Assembly: GCA_019745325.1 (NCBI GenBank)
Contig: JAIETK010000008.1
Location: 186,001 to 250,000 of the forward strand
DNA from: Nitrosomonas sp.
GTDB lineage: Bacteria; Pseudomonadota; Gammaproteobacteria; Burkholderiales; Nitrosomonadaceae
Reading direction: 5' to 3'
Length of the DNA stretch: 64,000 nt
Part shown: one piece after another, positions 26,453 through 35,934 of the stretch
How positions within the stretch are numbered: the stretch's first letter is position 1
Layout: each line of letters starts with the position of its first letter
Position numbers and translations under genes: made by a program
The notes under the pieces: generated by a model
Told to the model about the DNA's origin: nothing
What the model saw: the letters and a program-made list of their open reading frames with translations, nothing else
Databases searched by the model: none

Positions 26453-27550
26453 TTATGAAATCTTCAGCATCCGGTCTAATGCGATTCTGGCCAGTCTGGC
26501 TTCAGTCTCGGGAACCTTGATTTGATTCACGACATTGCCGCTGACAAGGTTTTCCAGTGTCCAAGCCAGATGCTGCGGATCGATTCGAGCCATCGTGGAG
26601 CACATGCAAACCATCGGCGACATGAACTGAATAATTTTTCCTTGCGATTTGAATTCTTCGGTGATCCGGCTGACGAGATTCAATTCGGTGCCGACCAGCC
26701 AGCGAGTTCCGCTTTCAGCCGCCGCGATGGTTTTAATGATGTATTCGGTGGAGCCGACGTAATCGGATGCCTTGCATACTTCAAAACTGCATTCGGGATG
26801 CGAGATGACGATGCCATCGGGATATTGATTGCGAAAGCGGATAATATGGTGCGGTTGAAACATTTGATGCACCGAACAGTGGCCTTTCCAAAGCAATATC
26901 TTGGCGTTCTTGATTTGTTCCCGTGTCAACCCGCCCATCGGTTCGTCAAAGTTCCATACCGGCATTTGTTCCAGTGAAATACCTGACTGATGGCCGCTCC
27001 AGCGGCCCAGATGCTGGTCGGGAAAGAACAATACTTTTTCCCGTTGTTTGAACGACCACTGCAGCACTTTGCCAGCGTTGCTGGAGGTGCAAACGATACC
27101 GCCATGTTCACCGCAAAAAGCTTTCAGATCGGCTGAGGAATTGATATAGGTAACCGGTGTAATCGCTTCATCAGGATCAAGCACTTCGGCAAGCTCTCGC
27201 CAAGCGCGTTCAACATTTGCCAGGTTAGCCATATCGGCCATTGAACAGCCGGCGGCCATGTCCGGCAAAATAGCGATTTGTTCAGGACTTGAAAGCATAT
27301 CTGCAACTTCCGCCATGAAGTGCACGCCGCAAAAAACCAGATAATCGGCATCAGTCTGCGCAGCCAGGAAAGAGAGCTTTAAAGAATCGCCGGTTAAATC
27401 CGCGTGCCGGTAAACATCCGCGCGTTGATAATGATGCGCCAGAATGACAGCGCGCTTCCCCAACGTTTTTTTAGCCGCGATGATGCGCTGTGTGCAGGCT
27501 TCATCCTGTAACTGCTCATACTTCTCAAAATCGATTGCTGTCTGGAGCAT
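26453..27550 (-). CDS. nadA: Quinolinate synthase A
   Basis: The 365-residue NadA carries the cysteines that hold the [4Fe-4S] cluster, in VFCGVHFMAEVA, IVCTSSNAGKV and CMCSTMARIDP, and the conserved LAHHYQRADV near 37-46. It condenses iminoaspartate with dihydroxyacetone phosphate to quinolinate for NAD synthesis. No nadB or nadC lies next to it. It is followed by the PLD gene. Confidence 0.96.
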   Translation of the reverse strand: MLQTAIDFEKYEQLQDEACTQRIIAAKKTLGKRAVILAHHYQRADVYRHADLTGDSLKLSFLAAQTDADYLVFCGVHFMAEVADMLSSPEQIAILPDMAAGCSMADMANLANVERAWRELAEVLDPDEAITPVTYINSSADLKAFCGEHGGIVCTSSNAGKVLQWSFKQREKVLFFPDQHLGRWSGHQSGISLEQMPVWNFDEPMGGLTREQIKNAKILLWKGHCSVHQMFQPHHIIRFRNQYPDGIVISHPECSFEVCKASDYVGSTEYIIKTIAAAESGTRWLVGTELNLVSRITEEFKSQGKIIQFMSPMVCMCSTMARIDPQHLAWTLENLVSGNVVNQIKVPETEARLARIALDRMLKIS

Positions 27551-27686
27551 TGTAATGGGTGTGTTCCTAATGGTTTATCGGAATGTCCGGTATATTTTAT
27601 TCCAAGATAGGGTTGCAAGTTAGATATTTAAAGACTTGCAACGAAACCGGCAATCAGGATGATTGGTAAAATGGTGATACGCGTTC

Positions 27687-27695
27687 TGCTATAAT
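27687..27695 (+). promoter_or_regulatory. Putative extended -10 promoter for lptCAB-rpoN
   Basis: TGCTATAAT (27687-27695) matches an extended -10 box perfectly and lies about 80 bases before lptC. A weak TTGGTA upstream (27663) has the wrong spacing, so the call rests on the -10 alone. Confidence 0.45.
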
Positions 27696-27773
27696 TCAAT
27701 AAATAGGTAAAACAGGTTTTTTGAGTCAAGCATCAATACAAAAAGAGAAAACAAAACCCCGAGCCATAACCTA

Positions 27774-28340
27774 ATGATCAAGCGCCCGTTTATTAGTTCA
27801 CCGGTAATTCTACTTATTATTTTGGCATTATTGACATTCTGGCTTGATCATATGACTCGTCCGCCTGAGTCTGTTAGCGACGAAAGTTTGAGTTTGAATC
27901 CGGATTATATTGTTGAAGAGCTATCCGGTGTTCGAATGGACTACGAACAGCGCATCCAACGCAAATTTGCCGCTCAAAAGCTTTTTCATTTTTTAGATGC
28001 GGAAGTCACGCAATTGGAACAAGTGAGCTTCGCAAATGCCGATCCCAAAAATCCGCTGATGCGTGTTTATGCTGAACGCGCTGAAATTATCAACAAAGGA
28101 GAAGATGTTTATCTGACCGGGAATGTGAAAGCGGTGCGAGGCACTGATGAGGATAACGGCAATATCACAATGGTGACGGACTTCTTGCATTTGATCCCTA
28201 AGGAAAATTTGGTAAAAACGGATCAGCCGGTCACTATTGCCAGGTTCGATACCACCATCAAGGCAATCGGTTTGGAATTCGACAACCGCATTGGCATGAT
28301 ACAACTACTATCCAATGTAAGAGCAGTCAATGCGAAGTAA
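27774..28340 (+). CDS. lptC: LPS export protein LptC
   Basis: The 188-residue protein has one N-terminal membrane helix (about 9-25, VILLIILALLTFWL) followed by a periplasmic beta-jellyroll. The organisation (YVEELSGVRMDYE-type and LTGNVKAVRG) matches LptC, which links the LptBFG transporter to LptA in the bridge that carries LPS to the outer membrane. It is the first gene of lptC-lptA-lptB, with lptA 9 bases downstream. Confidence 0.93.
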   Translation: MIKRPFISSPVILLIILALLTFWLDHMTRPPESVSDESLSLNPDYIVEELSGVRMDYEQRIQRKFAAQKLFHFLDAEVTQLEQVSFANADPKNPLMRVYAERAEIINKGEDVYLTGNVKAVRGTDEDNGNITMVTDFLHLIPKENLVKTDQPVTIARFDTTIKAIGLEFDNRIGMIQLLSNVRAVNAK

Positions 28341-28349
28341 TTTGAACAT

Positions 28350-28883
28350 ATGATGAAAATAATTTTTGTTGTAAGTCTGTTGAGTCTATTGTTTGTTCAT
28401 TCTGCCAACGCCGAGAAGGGCGACCGGAAAAAGCCGATCTATTTGGAAGCGGACCGCGCTACTGTTGAGGATGTCAACCGCAAAGAAGGAAGCCGGGTCA
28501 GCGTGTTTACCGGTAATGTGGTTCTGACGCAAGGAACTTTGCGGATTACTGCCGATAAAATGATTATGAAAGAAGATGTGCAAGGGTTCCGTCATGCAAC
28601 GGCGATCGGCGAGCTTGTGACTTTCCGGCAGAAGCGGGATGGACTCGATGAATATGTAGAAGGCTGGAGCGAGCGTGCGGAATACGACAGCAAAACCGAT
28701 AAAATCGAGCTGTTCCGGCAGGCGCGGCTGAAACGCGGCACGGACGAAGTTCAAGGCGATTATATTTCCTACGATATGAATAGCGAATTTTTTCAGGTTA
28801 AAGGCAGTAAGGAACGAGGGGTCGAGTCGGGTCCCGACAAACGGGTACGGATAACCATCCAACCTAAAAACAAATCTGAATAG
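28350..28883 (+). CDS. lptA: LPS transport periplasmic protein LptA
   Basis: The 177-residue protein has a signal peptide (about 1-21, ending SANAEKGD) and an OstA/LptA-type domain with IYLEADRATVED and VFTGNVVLTQGTLRITADK (read in two parts). LptA forms the periplasmic bridge for LPS transport. It is 9 bases after lptC and 41 bases before lptB, in the conserved lptCAB order. Confidence 0.94.
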   Translation: MMKIIFVVSLLSLLFVHSANAEKGDRKKPIYLEADRATVEDVNRKEGSRVSVFTGNVVLTQGTLRITADKMIMKEDVQGFRHATAIGELVTFRQKRDGLDEYVEGWSERAEYDSKTDKIELFRQARLKRGTDEVQGDYISYDMNSEFFQVKGSKERGVESGPDKRVRITIQPKNKSE

Positions 28884-28924
28884 ATTTTACCGGTATCCGA
28901 TTCTTTTGAAGGTTGCGTCAGCAG

Positions 28925-29647
28925 ATGAGTGAATTAAGAGCGAGTAATTTAAAAAAGCGATATAAATCGCGCACCGTCGTGCAAGATGTTTCTTTTTCGC
29001 TTGGGAGCGGGGAAGTGATCGGACTGCTGGGGCCTAATGGCGCCGGTAAAACGACTTGCTTTTATATGATCGTTGGATTGATCCCGCTGGATAGCGGTGG
29101 TGTTTTTATGGACGGCGAGGACTTAAGCCAGTTGCCGATCCATCGAAGAGCTAAATTAGGGTTGAGTTACCTGCCGCAAGAGGCATCGATTTTCCGGCGA
29201 CTGACGGTTGAAGAAAATATTCTGGCGGTGTTAGAGCTGCAGAATCTGGATGAAGAGACGAAACAGCGGTATTTAGACGATTTATTACACGATTTGCACA
29301 TCAGTCATTTGCGCGATAATCCCGCTATCAGCTTGTCCGGAGGTGAGCGCCGCCGCGTGGAAATAGCGCGCGCTTTGGCGTCACAACCCCGTTTCATTTT
29401 ATTGGACGAGCCTTTTGCCGGTGTTGATCCAATTGCTGTGTTGGATATTCAGAAAGTCATCGCTTTTCTGAAGGAACGGAATATCGGTGTTCTGATTACC
29501 GATCATAATGTTCGTGAAACATTAGGGATTTGCGATCGTGCATACATCATCAGCGACGGACATGTGCTGGCTCAAGGCAGATCGGAAGAAATTATTGATA
29601 ATGAGAAAGTTAGAGAAGTTTATTTGGGTGAACATTTCCGGATGTAG
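28925..29647 (+). CDS. lptB: LPS export ABC transporter ATPase LptB
   Basis: ATG at 28925 is preferred ([15 protein letters not shown]); a TTG 12 bases upstream is also in frame. The 240-residue ABC ATPase has Walker [10 protein letters not shown], signature LSGGERRR, Walker [11 protein letters not shown] and H-loop TDHNVRET. It powers extraction of LPS by LptFG. The lptB-rpoN junction is 54 bases, the usual proteobacterial order. Confidence 0.97.
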   Translation: MSELRASNLKKRYKSRTVVQDVSFSLGSGEVIGLLGPNGAGKTTCFYMIVGLIPLDSGGVFMDGEDLSQLPIHRRAKLGLSYLPQEASIFRRLTVEENILAVLELQNLDEETKQRYLDDLLHDLHISHLRDNPAISLSGGERRRVEIARALASQPRFILLDEPFAGVDPIAVLDIQKVIAFLKERNIGVLITDHNVRETLGICDRAYIISDGHVLAQGRSEEIIDNEKVREVYLGEHFRM

Positions 29648-29701
29648 TTTCGGGAGGCGGCTTGAATCGTTATTTTCAGTAATCGTTGTTTTTTCAGTGT
29701 C

Positions 29702-31150
29702 ATGAAGCCAGCACTCCAACTTAAATTATCGCAACAATTGAGGTTGACGCCTCAGTTGCAACAATCCATCCGGTTGCTTCAATTATCGACGCTCGAGCTT
29801 AATCAGGAGATCGAGCGGATTGTGCAGGAAAATCCATTACTGGAAGTGTATGAAGAGTGGGATGTATCGACGGCTGAGAACGCCATCGAATCCACCGAAG
29901 CTTCCAATGCTGAAGACTTTAATCAGGTCTCCGCGGAAGATACTGTGTCTTTAAACGATGATGCTGCGGAAGATAATTTTGATTCCAATCCGGAATGGCC
30001 GCAAGAGAATGCTTCAGCTTCGAGTGGTTTCGAGGATGGTGATCGTGATTCATCACAGTTACTGGCGGAACCATCAAGTTTGCGGGAACATTTATATTTT
30101 CAAACCGCTTTAAGTCATATTTCAGAATCCCGGAAAAATCTAGTGCGCTTGTTAATCGATAGCCTGGATGAAGATGGTTATCTGTTGCAGGATCTAAGCG
30201 AATTGCAGGAAATGCTGCCCGAAGAATTGGGGATTGCGCAAAATGACTTGGAAGAGGCGCTCGACTGCTTGCAACATTTTGATCCGGCCGGCGTAGGCGC
30301 GAGGAATTTGAAAGAGTGTCTGGTATTGCAGTTAAAAGCGCTGCCCGGCGAAGTCTGTTACCGGGAACAAGCCATTCGAGTTGTGCGGGAATATCTGGAA
30401 ATTCTGGCATCCCATGATTTCATGCAAATCAAGAAATTATTGGGGTGTGAAGATCAAAGCTTGCGTGCCATTCAGAAGCTGATCACGAACTTGAATCCAA
30501 AACCGGGTGCGCAGTTTAATTCACATAGTGAACGCTATATCGTTCCGGATATCACGGTTGCCAAGAAAGACGGAACCTGGGTGGCGAGCCTGAATCAGGC
30601 TGCAATTCCGCGTCTCAATATCAATCATCTCTATGCTAATATATTAAAGCAGGAGCATCATTCCGAACGTGGTTTGATAAACCAATTGAATGAAGCTAAG
30701 TGGTTGATTAAGAACATTCAGCAACGCTCAAGTACCATTCACAAAGTAGCCAGTGTCATTGTGGAGCGTCAACAGCAATTTTTTGAGCATGGCGATGTTG
30801 CCATGCGGCCGCTGGTGTTACGGGAAATCGCGGAGGTGTTGAATCTTCACGAATCGACGGTATCCCGGGTCACCACGCAAAAATTTATGTATACTCCGCG
30901 TGGCATTTTTGAACTGAAATATTTTTTTGGTAGTCATGTTGCCACCGATTCCGGCGGCGCTTGTTCTGCGACGGCTATCCGTGCATTAATCAAGCAGCTG
31001 GTACAGGAAGAAAATCCAAGGAAACCGCTCAGCGATAATAAAATCTCAAACATACTGGAACAACAAGGAATCGTTGTCGCTCGTCGCACTATTGCAAAAT
31101 ACCGGGAATCGTTACAGATTCCTGCAGCCAATCTTCGTAAATCCATTTAA
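29702..31150 (+). CDS. rpoN: RNA polymerase sigma-54 factor RpoN
   Basis: The 482-residue protein has the Gln-rich region I (1-50, LKLSQQLRLTPQLQQSIRLLQ in two blocks), an acidic region II (about 55-115), the core-binding domain (about 120-300), the HTH (about 365-400) and, near the C-terminus, the RpoN box VARRTIAKYRE. It recognises -24/-12 promoters and needs AAA+ activators. It directs nitrogen and other regulons; hpf and ptsN follow. Confidence 0.98.
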   Translation: MKPALQLKLSQQLRLTPQLQQSIRLLQLSTLELNQEIERIVQENPLLEVYEEWDVSTAENAIESTEASNAEDFNQVSAEDTVSLNDDAAEDNFDSNPEWPQENASASSGFEDGDRDSSQLLAEPSSLREHLYFQTALSHISESRKNLVRLLIDSLDEDGYLLQDLSELQEMLPEELGIAQNDLEEALDCLQHFDPAGVGARNLKECLVLQLKALPGEVCYREQAIRVVREYLEILASHDFMQIKKLLGCEDQSLRAIQKLITNLNPKPGAQFNSHSERYIVPDITVAKKDGTWVASLNQAAIPRLNINHLYANILKQEHHSERGLINQLNEAKWLIKNIQQRSSTIHKVASVIVERQQQFFEHGDVAMRPLVLREIAEVLNLHESTVSRVTTQKFMYTPRGIFELKYFFGSHVATDSGGACSATAIRALIKQLVQEENPRKPLSDNKISNILEQQGIVVARRTIAKYRESLQIPAANLRKSI

Positions 31151-31168
31151 CAGAATAAGGGAATAATA

Positions 31169-31492
31169 ATGAACTTAAAACTTACCGGTAACCATGTAGA
31201 AATTACTGATGCAATGCGCGATTATGTCACTTCAAAAATCGGGAAGATTACACGGCATTTTGATCATGTTATCGATGTCAGCGTCATCCTGTCGGTGGAG
31301 AAACTCAAGCAAAAGGCCGAGGCCAATGTTCATATACGCGGCAAAGATATTTTCGTCGAGACCGACAGTGAAGACATGTATGCATCCATTGACAGCCTGG
31401 TTGATAAGCTCGACCGGCAGATACTCAAGCACAAGGAAAAAAACCTGGAGCGGCGCAATCACGGCGCGTTAAAAGATCAAGAGCTGGAATGA
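31169..31492 (+). CDS. hpf: Ribosome hibernation promoting factor (short HPF)
   Basis: A 107-residue protein of the HPF/YfiA family: NLKLTGNHVEITDAM at the start, VSVILSVEKLKQKAEANVHIRG-like strand and DMYASIDSLVDKLDRQI helix. It binds the 30S subunit and promotes 100S dimers in stationary phase; the short form lacks the C-terminal dimerisation domain. It follows rpoN by 18 bases behind a good AAGGGAATAA site. Confidence 0.95.
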   Translation: MNLKLTGNHVEITDAMRDYVTSKIGKITRHFDHVIDVSVILSVEKLKQKAEANVHIRGKDIFVETDSEDMYASIDSLVDKLDRQILKHKEKNLERRNHGALKDQELE

Positions 31493-31611
31493 TTAAAAAT
31501 ATAAAGCAGTTCGGTTTTCAGATGAATACCCGATAACTGTTACATTTTTATTCACACGCGCCGTGTTCAAGAAACTGCAAATTTAATCTCCGTTTATAAA
31601 TTCAATTTTCC

Positions 31612-32082
31612 ATGAATCAGATTTCGCAATTGTTACCACTTTCCAATGTCATCGTCGATCTCGATGTGACTAGCAAGAAACGTGTTTTCGAGCAAGCCGG
31701 GTTGTTATTTGAGAATACCAATCATATTGCGCGGAGCCAGGTTTTTGATAGCTTGTTTGCGCGCGAGAAATTGGGTTCGACAGGGTTGGGGCAGGGAGTC
31801 GCGATTCCGCATGGCCGGATCAAAGGTTTGCGCGAGGCGGTCGCTGCGCTGGTGACAATGAAGGAGGGTATTCCATTCGATGCGCCGGATGGACAACCGG
31901 TTAATATTGCCTGCATTTTATTAGTTCCGGAAAAAGCCACTGACAAGCATTTGCAAATTCTAAGCGAGCTGGCGCAGATGTTCAGCGATAGACAGTTTCG
32001 TGAACACATCCTGCAGTGCAAGGATGCGGCCGCGATTCACAAGCTGATAGTTGATTGGGAGTCTTCCAGTGTCCCGAATTAG
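31612..32082 (+). CDS. ptsN: Nitrogen-type PTS EIIA protein PtsN
   Basis: The 156-residue EIIA(Ntr) has the phosphorylated His67 in GVAIPHGRIKG, like other PtsN proteins. It regulates potassium and nitrogen metabolism by its phosphorylation state rather than transporting sugars. It stands between hpf and hprK, whose coding region overlaps its 3' end by 14 bases. Confidence 0.95.
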   Translation: MNQISQLLPLSNVIVDLDVTSKKRVFEQAGLLFENTNHIARSQVFDSLFAREKLGSTGLGQGVAIPHGRIKGLREAVAALVTMKEGIPFDAPDGQPVNIACILLVPEKATDKHLQILSELAQMFSDRQFREHILQCKDAAAIHKLIVDWESSSVPN

Positions 32083-33028
32083 CATTGCGCAACTTTTTGA
32101 AGATAAAAAAGAAAAACTCAAGCTGAGTTGGATTGCCGGTCAATGCGGCGGCTCGATTGAGCTGAGTGAAGACGAAATTTCCCATTCGGGCCAAGGCATG
32201 ATCGGCCATTTGAATTTTATCCATCCGGATCGCATACAGGTCATCAGCAGCGATGAAATTCACTATCTGAACAAGCAGGAAGCTGCTTCCTTAGAGAAGA
32301 AAATCAATCAGCTAATACAAAGCAATCTGGCCTGCATCATTGTTGCGGATGATGCGGAGGTTCCTAAAGCGATTCTCGATATGGCCAATGCGCATAATAT
32401 TCCTTTGTTGCATTCGCCGTATCCCGGGCTGGAAGTAATTTGGCTGATACGGACTTATCTGAGCGGCATCTTGGCGCCTTCCTGCAGCTTGCACGGCGTA
32501 TTGCTGGATGTGCTGGGGATGGGCGTGATGATTACCGGCGAGAGCGGTGTCGGTAAAAGCGAGCTTGCGCTGGAATTAATCAGCCGCGGGCATGGACTGG
32601 TTGCGGACGATGTCGTGGAATTGCGGCGGATTGCTCCGGAAACACTGGAAGGCCGTTGTCCGCCGATGTTAAGGGATTATCTGGAAGTGCGCGGCCTCGG
32701 CATGCTGAATATTCGCACCATTTTTGGTGAAACCGCGGTGCGCCGGCGCAAGAACATGAAGCTGATTGTGCATTTGCAGAATATCGCGATGACCGGCACG
32801 GGGGTGCTGGAACGGCTGCCGATCAGCGATCTGACTGAAAATATTATCAATGTCGATATCCGCAAAGTGATTATTCCGGTGGCGCCGGGCCGCAATCTGG
32901 CGGTACTGGTGGAAGCGGCAGTGAGAAATTATGTATTACAGTTGCGCGGTATCGATGGCACCAAAGAATTCATTGAGCGCCATGAGCGTGCGATGATTGA
33001 CGGATCCGCTGATAAGTATCAATACTGA
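32069..33028 (+). CDS. hprK: HPr kinase/phosphorylase
   Basis: The start is most likely GTG at 32069 (family N-terminus SRISIAQLFED), with GGGAG seven bases upstream inside ptsN; an upstream TTG is in frame. The 319-residue protein has an N-terminal DRTGG-like domain and a C-terminal kinase domain with P-loop GESGVGKS and HprK motif EVRGLGMLNIRTIFG. It phosphorylates HPr on Ser in many bacteria. An HPr (ptsH) or EI gene is not in this window, so its partner may be elsewhere. Confidence 0.93.
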   Translation: MSRISIAQLFEDKKEKLKLSWIAGQCGGSIELSEDEISHSGQGMIGHLNFIHPDRIQVISSDEIHYLNKQEAASLEKKINQLIQSNLACIIVADDAEVPKAILDMANAHNIPLLHSPYPGLEVIWLIRTYLSGILAPSCSLHGVLLDVLGMGVMITGESGVGKSELALELISRGHGLVADDVVELRRIAPETLEGRCPPMLRDYLEVRGLGMLNIRTIFGETAVRRRKNMKLIVHLQNIAMTGTGVLERLPISDLTENIINVDIRKVIIPVAPGRNLAVLVEAAVRNYVLQLRGIDGTKEFIERHERAMIDGSADKYQY

Positions 33029-33078
33029 CACGCACCCGGTTTCGCTTATTTCCTTTTCCTGCCGGATGTCCCAAGATA

Positions 33079-33705
33079 ATGCGAACGAACATTGACCATC
33101 CTGCAACGATCACCCTGGCGTTTACCGGCGCATCGGGAATGCCGTATGGAATTCGTTTGCTTGAAGTGTTGTTGCAGCAAGGCAAGCAAGTCTATTTGTT
33201 ATATTCCAAAGTCGCGCAAATCGTCGCGCAACAGGAAATGGGACTGGCGTTGCCATCCAGCGCCAAGGAAACCGAAGCTTTTCTGCGAAGCCGTTATGGC
33301 GTTACAAACGGGCAATTGCGGGTATTTGGGCGCGAGGAATGGTTCGCGCCGGTGGCTTCCGGCTCCAATCCCGCCGATGCCATGGTGATTTGTCCCTGTA
33401 CCATGGGTACTTTGGCGGCGGTTGCCGCCGGTTTGAGCCAGAATCTGATCGAGCGGTCCGCCGATGTGATGCTGAAAGAGAACCGTCCGCTCATTATCGT
33501 ACCGCGGGAAACACCATTTTCTCCAATCCATCTGGAAAATATGCTGAAACTGGCGCGAAGCGGCGCGGTCATTTTGCCGGCCAATCCGGGTTTTTATCAT
33601 CACCCGCAAACCGTGCAGGATTTAGTGGATTTCGTGGTTGCGCGCGTGCTCGATCATTTGCATGTCAACCATGACTTGATGCCGCGCTGGGGCGAGGAAA
33701 ACTGA
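33079..33705 (+). CDS. ubiX: Flavin prenyltransferase UbiX
   Basis: The 208-residue protein has the Rossmann-type start TLAFTGASGMPYG, KENRPLIIVPRETPFSPIHLENML in two blocks, and FYHHPQTVQDLVDFVVAR. UbiX attaches dimethylallyl phosphate to FMN to make the prenylated flavin cofactor used by the UbiD decarboxylase in ubiquinone synthesis. It follows hprK by 50 bases on the same strand and converges with fau. Confidence 0.95.
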   Translation: MRTNIDHPATITLAFTGASGMPYGIRLLEVLLQQGKQVYLLYSKVAQIVAQQEMGLALPSSAKETEAFLRSRYGVTNGQLRVFGREEWFAPVASGSNPADAMVICPCTMGTLAAVAAGLSQNLIERSADVMLKENRPLIIVPRETPFSPIHLENMLKLARSGAVILPANPGFYHHPQTVQDLVDFVVARVLDHLHVNHDLMPRWGEEN

Positions 33706-33707
33706 GA

Positions 33708-34337
33708 CTACTGCTGGTGCGAGCCTGATCTGGAGTTTTGCAGCGTTAAAGCGGGGAATAAGTGATGCTCCCGTGTTTGAAAAATACCGGCCTCAGTGAT
33801 CACAAAATGCATCGAGATATCATGTGCTTGCGGGTGAATGTCGGGTAATCGCTGCAGTTCAAAAGCGATACCGATGGTTAAAGGCTGGTGTTCGTAGGTT
33901 GCCAGGGTGCGATCATAGTAGCCGCTGCCGTAGCCAAGACGGTAGCCTTGCGGATCAAAACCGACCATCGGAATAATTACCGCATCGAGTCTGACAATCG
34001 GGCTGTTGTCCGGCACCGGGATACCATAAGCGCCGGCTTTCATAGGCATATCCGGCAACCATTCGCGAAAACGCAGCGGCTGATTTTTTTCGATAACTTC
34101 CGGTAGCGCCAGTGTTGCGCCCTGCTGCAGAAAATGGGCGGCCAGCGAACGCGGGTCGTATTCACCGCGAAACGGCCAATAAATTCCGATCGTCATGTGT
34201 TGCGGTTGCGCCAGTCCCTGTTTGAGAAAGGCCGAAATCGCGCCGCTCCACTGCCGGTGTAAATCCTCCGCAACCGATTCGCGCGCAGCAATCAATTGTT
34301 GACGCTGCTGTTTCTTCCATTCTTTCAAATTATCCAT
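33708..34337 (-). CDS. 5-formyltetrahydrofolate cyclo-ligase
   Basis: A 209-residue protein of the FTHF cyclo-ligase family, with KKQQRQQLIAARESV at the start, IGIYWPFRGEYDPR in the middle and DAVIIPMVGFDPQGYRLGYGSGYYDR (in blocks), the latter containing the ATP-binding GxGxGYYDR motif. It converts 5-formyl-THF to methenyl-THF, using ATP. It faces ubiX tail-to-tail, with 2 bases between them. Confidence 0.93.
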   Translation of the reverse strand: MDNLKEWKKQQRQQLIAARESVAEDLHRQWSGAISAFLKQGLAQPQHMTIGIYWPFRGEYDPRSLAAHFLQQGATLALPEVIEKNQPLRFREWLPDMPMKAGAYGIPVPDNSPIVRLDAVIIPMVGFDPQGYRLGYGSGYYDRTLATYEHQPLTIGIAFELQRLPDIHPQAHDISMHFVITEAGIFQTREHHLFPALTLQNSRSGSHQQ

Positions 34338-34355
34338 GTTGATCGCTGCAAAAAG

Positions 34356-34500
34356 CTAAGGAAATGCTTGGCTACACAAGCGATCTGCTGCGTTGGGTGG
34401 TGCTCGGAAATTCGCCTATCACTATGATATGTCTCATTTTCTGCGCTCCATCCGCTTTGCATTTCATCTTGTTCCTCGAATGATTCAGCATTTTCCTAAG
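34356..34500 (-). repeat. Dispersed repeat family A, copy 3 (diverged, overlaps mutY end)
   Basis: The element starts CTAAGGAAATGCTTGG (34356-34371) and ends with the near complement CAGCATTTTCCTAAG (about 34486-34500). On the minus strand the core contains GAGACATATCA and GATAGGCGA, as in the other copies. Otherwise it is much diverged. The stop codon of mutY (TGA, 34485-34487 on the minus strand) lies inside it, so insertion probably replaced the original mutY C-terminus. Confidence 0.75.
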
Positions 34501-35558
34501 GATAGCTTACCGGCCGGAAAGTTTTGCATCAATATCGATCGTATCGGCGCCGGTATCCCAAGTTCCAGTGCTTCCGCTGGTTTTAACCAGATGTGATCCG
34601 GGGATGTCACCCGGCTATCCGCTGCTACATCCAAGCATTGCGGGTATATGCGCAATTTAAAATGAGTGAACTGGTGGTCCAAAGCCGGCAATTCAACCGG
34701 TGATTGAACCGCGATCCCCCATTGCTGGCGGCAGTAATCCACGGCATCCGCGCCAATTGTCATTTCCGGCGGACACCATAAGCCACCCCAAATGCCGGAT
34801 GATGGCCTTTTTTCAAGCAATAACCGCTGTTGATGTTGTAGCAGCAGTAATACGGTTTCTTTTCGTGGTAATGGTTTGCGTGGTTTTGCAGCAGGTAGTT
34901 GCGCGACACGTTGTTGCTGCCAAGCGATGCATTGCGGTTGCAACGGACACAGGTCGCATTGTGGCTTGCCGCGGGTGCAAACGGTGGAACCCAAATCCAT
35001 CAGAGCTTGCGTATAAGTTTCGATGTGGCCGCCACGATGATCGGCAGGAAGCGCCGCTTCGGCTTGTTGCCATAGCAGCTTCTGAATTTTCGGCTGGCCG
35101 GGATAACCGTCGATGCCAAAAAAGCGTGCGAGAATCCGTTTCACGTTGCCGTCGAGTATCGCTTCACGCTGACCAAACGCAAAAACCGCAATCGCAGCGG
35201 CAGTCGAGCGGCCGACACCCGGAAGTTGCTGGATGCGCCCGCGTGATTCGGGAAATTGTCCTTGGTGTTCTTGCATAATGCGTTGGGCGGCTAAATGTAA
35301 ATTACGCGCGCGCGAGTAATAACCCAAGCCGCTCCATAAAGCGAGCACTGCATCGAGTGGCGCGTTTGCCAAGCTATCAACGGACGGGAATGTCTGCATG
35401 AAACGCTGATAGTAAGGAATAACCGTGCTGACCTGGGTTTGTTGCAACATAATTTCGGATATCCAGATCGCATACGGATCGCGGCGCTGTTGCCATGGCA
35501 GATCGTGGCGGCCGTTCAGCGGGTGCCAGCGGATCAAATGCTCTGCAAGTGACGGCAT
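34485..35558 (-). CDS. mutY: A/G-specific adenine DNA glycosylase MutY
   Basis: The 357-residue enzyme (from ATG at 35558; a TTG at 35576 directly after the ROF-like stop codon is a possible alternative start) has the HhH-GPD fold with ISEIMLQQTQVSTV, LPGVGRSTAAAI and the canonical Fe-S motif CX6CX2CX5C (CTRGKPQCDLCPLQPQC). The NUDIX-like C-terminal domain for 8-oxoG recognition is at about 225-345. It removes adenine paired with 8-oxoguanine. The last residues come from repeat A, copy 3. Confidence 0.96.
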   Translation of the reverse strand: MPSLAEHLIRWHPLNGRHDLPWQQRRDPYAIWISEIMLQQTQVSTVIPYYQRFMQTFPSVDSLANAPLDAVLALWSGLGYYSRARNLHLAAQRIMQEHQGQFPESRGRIQQLPGVGRSTAAAIAVFAFGQREAILDGNVKRILARFFGIDGYPGQPKIQKLLWQQAEAALPADHRGGHIETYTQALMDLGSTVCTRGKPQCDLCPLQPQCIAWQQQRVAQLPAAKPRKPLPRKETVLLLLQHQQRLLLEKRPSSGIWGGLWCPPEMTIGADAVDYCRQQWGIAVQSPVELPALDHQFTHFKLRIYPQCLDVAADSRVTSPDHIWLKPAEALELGIPAPIRSILMQNFPAGKLSLGKC

Positions 35559-35576
35559 CGGCAAATATGCGGACAA

Positions 35577-35831
35577 TTAATCGAACACGACTTCGCTGAA
35601 CTTGGCGTTAGGCGTTAAAACTTCCATTTTGGCGAGCGACATCAAATCGACTTGCTGCTGTGTATCGTTTTCGACGATCAGGCACTCGCGCTTGTCGGGC
35701 GTGCTGGCGATATCGACGGCTTTGCCTTCGATTACTTGACCGTCCTTTAAAATGAGCTTCAATTGATAGCGGTACATGCACGCGACTTCGACAAAATCGT
35801 GCAGTTCGCAGTCAATAACAGTATTAGACAT
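35577..35831 (-). CDS. Rho-binding antiterminator (ROF/YaeO-like)
   Basis: ATG at 35831 is preferred, with GGAG eight bases ahead; the frame is open 18 bases further upstream. The 84-residue protein has the ROF pattern: DCELHDFVEVACMYRYQLKL in parts, LKDGQVIEGKAVDIAS and the ending LMSLAKMEVL. ROF (YaeO) binds Rho and inhibits Rho-dependent termination in E. coli. It is placed directly before mutY, whose start may be translationally coupled to it. Confidence 0.8.
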   Translation of the reverse strand: MSNTVIDCELHDFVEVACMYRYQLKLILKDGQVIEGKAVDIASTPDKRECLIVENDTQQQVDLMSLAKMEVLTPNAKFSEVVFD

Positions 35832-35934
35832 CGTTGTGACTCCTTTCATAAAATGAAAACCGGATGCGTACTATACACGCAAAGCCGTTAAGCGAATCAA
35901 TGCTCGCGCATCTAAAAGCGCTTCATCACCGTCA

